A DNA stretch of 10,114 nucleotides, from NCBI GenBank assembly GCA_000435055.1, contig FR879688.1, positions 11,662-21,775 on the forward strand. The letters are read 5' to 3'. Position 1 is the first letter of the stretch. Every line of letters begins with the position of its first letter. The stretch comes from Clostridium sp. CAG:138. GTDB lineage: Bacteria; Bacillota; Clostridia; Christensenellales; CAG-138. The position numbers were made by a program, and so were the translations under genes. Shown here piece by piece: positions 6,691 to 10,114 of the stretch. The notes below the pieces were generated by a model. The model did no database searches and was not told where the DNA came from. It saw nothing but the letters and a program-made list of their open reading frames with translations.

Positions 6691-7468
6691 AAGTGCAGCA
6701 TTTTCAATCGTGATTCTTGCCGCAGTGCTGGCGGCAACGGTGTTTGGCGGTGTACACAGCAACGAAATCCTGCCCGCGTCGGCATTGCCGTCAAGCGTCG
6801 GCTTTTATGCCGTTTCCTATCTGAACATTGAAAACGGTGACGGTGCGGAGCTGCTCAAATCGGATTTGGACTATATGAAGGAGATGGGGCTTGCCGCGCT
6901 TTTGCCTGCGGATATCCGTTCGGGAAATTTCCCTGCCTCGGGCGGATATGTAATGCTGTTTTTTGAAAACTGCGGCGCATTCGAAACAATAACCGATATT
7001 TTGCAGCAGCGCGGAATGCGCGGAGTTTTTACTGCGGATGAATCATTGTGCAAACGGATGAAATCTTCCGAAAAGTTCAGAAATGCACTTGCAGCGGGAA
7101 TCGCGGAACCGGCCGGCCGGTTTTCGGATTGCGAAGATGAAGTTCGGTTTTGCGCCGCTTTGAATGCGGAGCGCATGAGGATGTTCGAATCGTTCGGAGT
7201 TCCGTGCAGAACCTTTGTCCATGTCTGCAAAAAACTTGTTTGCAAAAACCTTATGTTTGATGAGCCGTGTTTTGCGGCGTTGTGCAGGGGCAGCGAGGAC
7301 GCAGAGAAAAGCGGTTCGGAGGGGATAACGATTGCGGTCTACGGCAACGGAGTGAATGAGTTCGGCACTTCATACGATGGAATAACCCTGCTGAATCGCA
7401 TTGTACGCCTTCCGGATTGGACGATTGAAGAATACTTTTCATCAATTGCTCAGCCGCCCGCTTCATGA
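6674..7468 (+). CDS. Secreted or anchored NodB-like (CE4) protein lacking all catalytic residues (264 aa)
   Basis: Residues 1-6 are basic and about 8-28 hydrophobic: a signal peptide or N-terminal anchor. The rest follows the order of a polysaccharide deacetylase: a segment like the 'MYHxI' entry strand (about 43-52), 'YMKEMGLAALLPADI' like 'YLKENGYTVLLPSDL' (67-81), the motif-1 strand (92-101), then the helix and strand 'ILQQRGMRGVFTAD' (109-122), and near the end the 'Y-G-N-G-V-N ... L-L-N-R-I-V-R' part (223-245). The catalytic sites are gone: motif 1, usually T-F-D-D-G, reads F-F-E-N-C (96-100), and the S-H-T-x-x-H metal motif aligns with G-R-F-S-D-C (148-153). It should not deacetylate glycans; a binding or scaffold role is inferred. 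Nine cysteines after the signal segment are unusual for an exported Firmicute protein. The start at 6674 is chosen because the signal segment begins there, though the RBS spacing is long. The GTG at 6623 is less likely. Confidence 0.72.
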   Translation: MKRRLKSAAFSIVILAAVLAATVFGGVHSNEILPASALPSSVGFYAVSYLNIENGDGAELLKSDLDYMKEMGLAALLPADIRSGNFPASGGYVMLFFENCGAFETITDILQQRGMRGVFTADESLCKRMKSSEKFRNALAAGIAEPAGRFSDCEDEVRFCAALNAERMRMFESFGVPCRTFVHVCKKLVCKNLMFDEPCFAALCRGSEDAEKSGSEGITIAVYGNGVNEFGTSYDGITLLNRIVRLPDWTIEEYFSSIAQPPAS

Positions 7469-7514
7469 TGCTTCGTCGGTTGAAACAGAAAGCATAATCC
7501 GCGGGCGTGTTTTT
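7455..7514 (+). terminator. Two-tier intrinsic terminator of the NodB-like gene
   Basis: CGCCCGC (7455-7461) pairs perfectly with GCGGGCG (7501-7507); inside it ATGCTT (7468-7473) pairs with AAGCAT (7490-7495). The stem is followed by TGTTTTT. The 5' arm is part of the last codons of the gene and the inner stem starts at the last base of the stop codon. Confidence 0.7.
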
Positions 7515-7546
7515 GGCCGAAAAAAGAATTGAATTTTGAACCCGGC

Positions 7547-8125
7547 TCAGTTTTCCAGCTGCTTACCCATGAAGTTTGCGGCGGTTTCCGCAACTTTAAC
7601 GTCTGTCGGGGAGATTACCGCGCCGGGCTCTTTTGAAAGAAGCATGACCGCGCCGATGGCATCGCCTGCGGCAAGAATCGGAATAATGAGCTGGGCGGTG
7701 TATGCGCGCCCTTGTTCATCGTTCTGAGTGATTCCGATCATTGTGTCGCCGTTGGCAGTGCTGCGGTTAAGCTTCTCGCGCATTTGCATAACGGCCTCAA
7801 CGTCATCGTGTATCGGTTTGTCAACGGCAAGCGGAGAGCCGATTGCAATATCACGCCTGTGCGGACTTGAAATTGCAATAATCGTGTCCTTATCGCAGAT
7901 TGCTGCAATATGCCCCACGGATTGCTGAATGGATTCGGCATACTCCTTTGCAAAATCACAAAGTTCGCCGACAAGAGAGTATTTTTTAAGGATGACCCCG
8001 CCTTCGCGGTCGGTATAGATCTCAAGCGCATCACCTTCGCGGATACGCAAAGTCCTTCGAATTTCCTTAGGTATTACAACTCTGCCGAGTTCGTCAATTC
8101 GACGTACTATTCCTGTTGCTTTCAT
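7547..8125 (-). CDS. spoVT: Stage V sporulation protein T, forespore transcription regulator (192 aa)
   Basis: SpoVT modulates sigma-G-dependent genes late in the forespore, by both activation and repression, and is needed for normal spores in Bacillus. The N-terminal AbrB-type swapped-hairpin DNA-binding domain is unmistakable at residues 1-50 (G-I-V-R-R-I-D-E-L-G-R-V-V-I-P-K-E-I-R). A GAF-like ligand domain fills about 55-188, with the typical I-I-P-I-L-A-A-G-D-A-I-G-A-V and a C-terminal helix holding A-A-N-F-M-G-K-Q-L. The length, slightly over that of the B. subtilis protein (178 residues), is normal for Clostridia. The start is fixed by the conserved N-terminus; GGAGG lies 12 bases upstream, a long spacing. 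The gene has a sigma-G-like promoter. No clear terminator follows it: a T6 tract at 7525-7520 on this strand lacks a good stem. It strongly suggests an endospore former. Confidence 0.96.
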   Translation of the reverse strand: MKATGIVRRIDELGRVVIPKEIRRTLRIREGDALEIYTDREGGVILKKYSLVGELCDFAKEYAESIQQSVGHIAAICDKDTIIAISSPHRRDIAIGSPLAVDKPIHDDVEAVMQMREKLNRSTANGDTMIGITQNDEQGRAYTAQLIIPILAAGDAIGAVMLLSKEPGAVISPTDVKVAETAANFMGKQLEN

Positions 8126-8152
8126 TTGCAGTGAAAACCTCCGTTTTTTGAT

Positions 8153-8198
8153 TTATCATGGATAGTATTCGCTTTGCTCGCATGAATATACATGATAA
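8153..8198. repeat. 8-bp inverted repeat framing the spoVT promoter
   Basis: TTATCATG (8153-8160) and CATGATAA (8191-8198) are perfect inverted arms 30 bp apart, centre to centre 38 bp. One arm covers the predicted transcription start of spoVT and the other overlaps the end of its -35. This layout suits binding of a dimeric or tetrameric regulator on nearly the same DNA face. Confidence 0.5.
8163..8192 (-). promoter_or_regulatory. Sigma-G-like promoter of spoVT
   Basis: On the minus strand TGTATA (8192-8187), a 17-bp spacer and AATACTA (8169-8163) match the forespore sigma-G pattern (GHATR and CATNHTA): the -35 core GTATA is perfect and the -10 has six of seven. The predicted start is near 8156, about 31 bases before the ATG. 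In B. subtilis spoVT is transcribed by sigma-G, which fits. Confidence 0.65.
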
Positions 8199-8256
8199 GC
8201 AAACATCGGCTTTATGAGCAGGATTCGGTTTTTAATAATCGATATCGCTGCCCGTC

Positions 8257-8285
8257 TTGAATATTCAATGATTTGTTGATATAAT
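8257..8285 (+). promoter_or_regulatory. Sigma-A-type promoter of the DUF885 lipoprotein gene
   Basis: TTGAAT (8257-8262), a 17-bp spacer and TGA-TATAAT (hexamer at 8280-8285) form the best vegetative promoter in the window. Transcription should start near 8292, leaving a leader of almost 150 bases. The spoVT and lipoprotein genes are divergent, so the 314-base gap 8126-8439 holds both promoters and this leader; I saw no small gene or known riboswitch in it. Confidence 0.75.
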
Positions 8286-8379
8286 GTAGATACGGAAAAA
8301 ATGTGCGGATGACGCCTTTTTCGAACGGCAGAATTGAACGTGTTCGGCGAAATTGCGCCAAAAACGGACAATTGATGCA

Positions 8380-8404
8380 GCATGTTTGAGCTTCTCAAAC
8401 ATGC
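8380..8404 (+). promoter_or_regulatory. Perfect 11-bp hairpin in the lipoprotein gene leader
   Basis: GCATGTTTGAG (8380-8390), loop CTT and CTCAAACATGC (8394-8404) form a stable hairpin ending 35 bases ahead of the start codon and about 26 ahead of GGAGG. No U-tract follows, so it is not an intrinsic terminator. It may stabilise the mRNA, control translation or be a protein-binding palindrome in DNA. Confidence 0.6.
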
Positions 8405-8439
8405 ACACTAATATGTAATAATACAGCGACGGAGGAAAC

Positions 8440-10095
8440 ATGGAAAATTGTTCACAAATTCAAATTAAAAGCATTGAAAAAGCGTCACATACATTAAAAA
8501 AGCTTTCGGTAGCTCTGCTTGCTTTTATCATGCTCTTTGCGGCTGCCTGTAAATTCGGTGATATTGACTTCGATGTGACAAAAGCGCCGCAGCAGCAAAC
8601 GCAGGAACCCACGCAGGAACCGACGCATGAAAAGACGGCGGCGGACGAAGCATTCGAAGCGGTGGATCGTGAAGTTTTTATATCTGTGGTTACTTCATCA
8701 GGGCTCACTTTTCATCAATTCGTGAAGGACGCGGCAAGTTTCGGCATTGCCGAAGAGGATATTGAACGCGGATGGGGTGAGCTTTCGCAGGAGGCTGATG
8801 CTGCCGATTTTGCGGAAAACGCCGAAATACGCAAAAAGCTTTCCGAAATCGACCGAAGTCAGCTATCCTATAGGAACAGAATCGCATACGACAACCTTGT
8901 TCTTAATCTGAAGCTTTCTGATGAAATTCATGCTGTTCCCGATGCATATTATTACAATGAACCGCTTACAGTGTTCAACGGCGAATACACGATGCTTCCG
9001 CTGATGCTCTCGATGTATGAAATCAGCTCGGCGGAGGATGCCGAAAATTATGTGCTCCTGCTTGAAGATGCCCCGCGCTATATCGGTCAGATAGAGCAGT
9101 TTGAACGTGAAAAGGCGGCAAAAGGACTGTTTATGACAGAAAATGCTTTGAACAAGGTTCTTGAGTCCTGCACCAAGTTTGCGGAAACGGGCAATGAATG
9201 TTTCCTTATAGGTTTTTTTGAAGACGAAATGGCAAGTGCCGAATTTGAAATTTCCGAACAGCAAAAAACAGCTTTGCTCGAACGCAGCAGAAACAGCATT
9301 ATCAACGAATTGCTGCCGGCATACAGAAGCCTTGCGAACACTCTTGAACAGCTTCGCCCGCAGTGCGGCTCCTTTGCGGGTGCGTGCATGCGCGGTGTTG
9401 ATGCAAAGGATTACTATGCTGCCGCAATAAAATCAAATGCTGCCTGCAATGCCGAGTATTCGTCAATGGCCGATGAACTCAGTGAAAGCATTTCGAGTGT
9501 TTACGCTAAATTGGTGAAAATCATTCTCACCGACTCGAATGCAATGAAAGATTACGAAAAAAATATGACGTCAGGCAATGTTGAAAAGGATGTTGAATAT
9601 CTTAAGGAGCTTATCGACGGAATCTATCCTCAGATTCCGGAACAAAGCATTCAATACGTCACGATTCCTGATGCCGTTGCGGAGGATTTCAGCCCTGCCG
9701 CATATATGATTTCCGCATTCGATGACCCGACAAGGAATGTCGTTCTGCTGAACCCGACGGCGGAGGACGACACAATGCTCTTCACGCTTGCACATGAATG
9801 CTTCCCGGGGCATCTTTACCAAACTCAGTATTTCCGCAGCCTCGACGGACTGCCCCTTTCGCAGCAGCTGTGCGCGCCCACGGGCTATTCCGAGGGATGG
9901 GCTGTTTTTTCGGAGCTTTTTATCTCAGGTATCAGCGAGAAATACGGAGTGGGCGGCTGCACGCTGCGGGAATACGAAAGTGTGCTTGCAAACATTCTTA
10001 TTCCTGCATATGTGAGCATCAAGGTCAACTGCGAAGGCTGGACAACGGAAGATATCGGCGACTACCTGAAGTCGTTCGGTCTTGATCAGCAGTAA
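8440..10095 (+). CDS. DUF885-family zinc metallopeptidase lipoprotein (551 aa), C-terminus probably cut short
   Basis: Residues 19-36 are a hydrophobic signal segment ending in A-A-A-Cys37, a plausible lipobox, so the protein should be lipid-anchored outside the membrane. A Gln/Pro/Thr linker (T-Q-E-P-T-Q-E-P-T-H-E) follows at about 53-64, then the DUF885 domain from about 70. The zinc site H-E-C-F-P-G-H is at 452-458, matching the family H-E-x-x-P-G-H, and the second signature G-Y-S-E-G-W-A at 482-488 supplies the Glu expected as the third ligand. The family cleaves peptides in cases studied; the substrate here is unknown. GGAGG precedes the ATG by only four bases; no other start would keep the signal segment. 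Only 64 residues follow E-G-W, whereas relatives normally continue for about another 60 through a conserved Pro-rich, Tyr/Gly motif. After the TAA the frame stays open to the window edge as Y-I-D-V-I-Y, so a premature stop is likely. Confidence 0.9.
   Translation: MENCSQIQIKSIEKASHTLKKLSVALLAFIMLFAAACKFGDIDFDVTKAPQQQTQEPTQEPTHEKTAADEAFEAVDREVFISVVTSSGLTFHQFVKDAASFGIAEEDIERGWGELSQEADAADFAENAEIRKKLSEIDRSQLSYRNRIAYDNLVLNLKLSDEIHAVPDAYYYNEPLTVFNGEYTMLPLMLSMYEISSAEDAENYVLLLEDAPRYIGQIEQFEREKAAKGLFMTENALNKVLESCTKFAETGNECFLIGFFEDEMASAEFEISEQQKTALLERSRNSIINELLPAYRSLANTLEQLRPQCGSFAGACMRGVDAKDYYAAAIKSNAACNAEYSSMADELSESISSVYAKLVKIILTDSNAMKDYEKNMTSGNVEKDVEYLKELIDGIYPQIPEQSIQYVTIPDAVAEDFSPAAYMISAFDDPTRNVVLLNPTAEDDTMLFTLAHECFPGHLYQTQYFRSLDGLPLSQQLCAPTGYSEGWAVFSELFISGISEKYGVGGCTLREYESVLANILIPAYVSIKVNCEGWTTEDIGDYLKSFGLDQQ
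8599..8634 (+). repeat. 12-base tandem repeat encoding the lipoprotein linker
   Basis: ACGCAGGAACCC (8599-8610), ACGCAGGAACCG (8611-8622) and a decayed third copy ACGCATGAAAAG (8623-8634) encode T-Q-E-P, T-Q-E-P and T-H-E-K. Such in-frame units can change copy number by slippage and alter the spacing between the lipid anchor and the peptidase domain. Confidence 0.7.
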
Positions 10096-10114
10096 TACAT
10101 CGATGTTATATACG

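Noticed and set aside
8156..8398. An 80-codon minus-strand frame in the spoVT-lipoprotein gap
   Set aside because: It overlaps both promoters and the 11-bp hairpin, has no RBS, and gives a low-complexity product with no family features.
8405..8425. A second promoter just upstream of the lipoprotein gene (AATAAT-type -10)
   Set aside because: The hexamer is poor and the -35 position falls in the hairpin without a match; the promoter at 8257-8285 is far better.
10093..10095. Reassigned stop codon (TAA read as an amino acid) to explain the continued DUF885 frame
   Set aside because: pepF and the WYL gene end sensibly at TAA, and pepF is followed directly by its terminator, so TAA is a normal stop in this genome.

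Overview
The window looks like ordinary chromosome of an endospore-forming, Gram-positive anaerobe, most likely a member of Clostridia. The case rests on a full-length SpoVT-type forespore regulator, AGGAGG-type Shine-Dalgarno sequences, sigma-A-like promoters, an oligoendopeptidase F, and a lipoprotein and a membrane-anchored protein with Thr/Pro linkers. Nothing in the window identifies the genus. No tRNA, rRNA, CRISPR array, transposase or phage gene was seen.

Layout, left to right. (1) Positions 1-18 hold the first six codons of a minus-strand gene whose product starts M-C-G-R, with its RBS and promoter. (2) pepF (294-2096, minus) has a clear intrinsic terminator at 216-258 and its own promoter at about 2142-2171. 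(3) Divergent from pepF is a plus-strand run that may be one operon: a membrane-anchored protein with about seven propeller-like repeats (2347-3594), radA (3668-5026) and a WYL-domain transcriptional regulator (5106-6089). (4) A convergent small eight-cysteine protein (6169-6393, minus) is followed by a divergent control region with an inverted repeat. (5) A secreted or anchored protein at 6674-7468 keeps the outline of a NodB polysaccharide deacetylase but has lost every metal ligand; it ends in an intrinsic terminator. (6) spoVT (7547-8125, minus) has a sigma-G-like promoter. (7) A DUF885-family metallopeptidase lipoprotein (8440-10095, plus) has a good sigma-A promoter and a 150-base leader with a perfect 11-bp hairpin.

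How the genes relate. RadA processes recombination intermediates, and several WYL regulators elsewhere respond to DNA damage, so the radA-WYL pair may be a repair-linked unit (inference). PepF (cytoplasmic peptide turnover) and the DUF885 lipoprotein (outside the membrane) are both zinc metallopeptidases but sit in separate transcription units. SpoVT acts late in the forespore; the degenerate deacetylase converges on it, and cell-wall deacetylases are common sporulation proteins, but no direct link is visible.

Points most worth a second look: the catalytically dead NodB-like protein with nine cysteines; the DUF885 peptidase that stops early while the frame continues as family-like sequence beyond the TAA; a gene whose promoter places the +1 on its start codon, implying a leaderless mRNA; and the overlapping small reading frames in front of the NodB-like gene. 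I found no convincing wholly new multi-gene system here.
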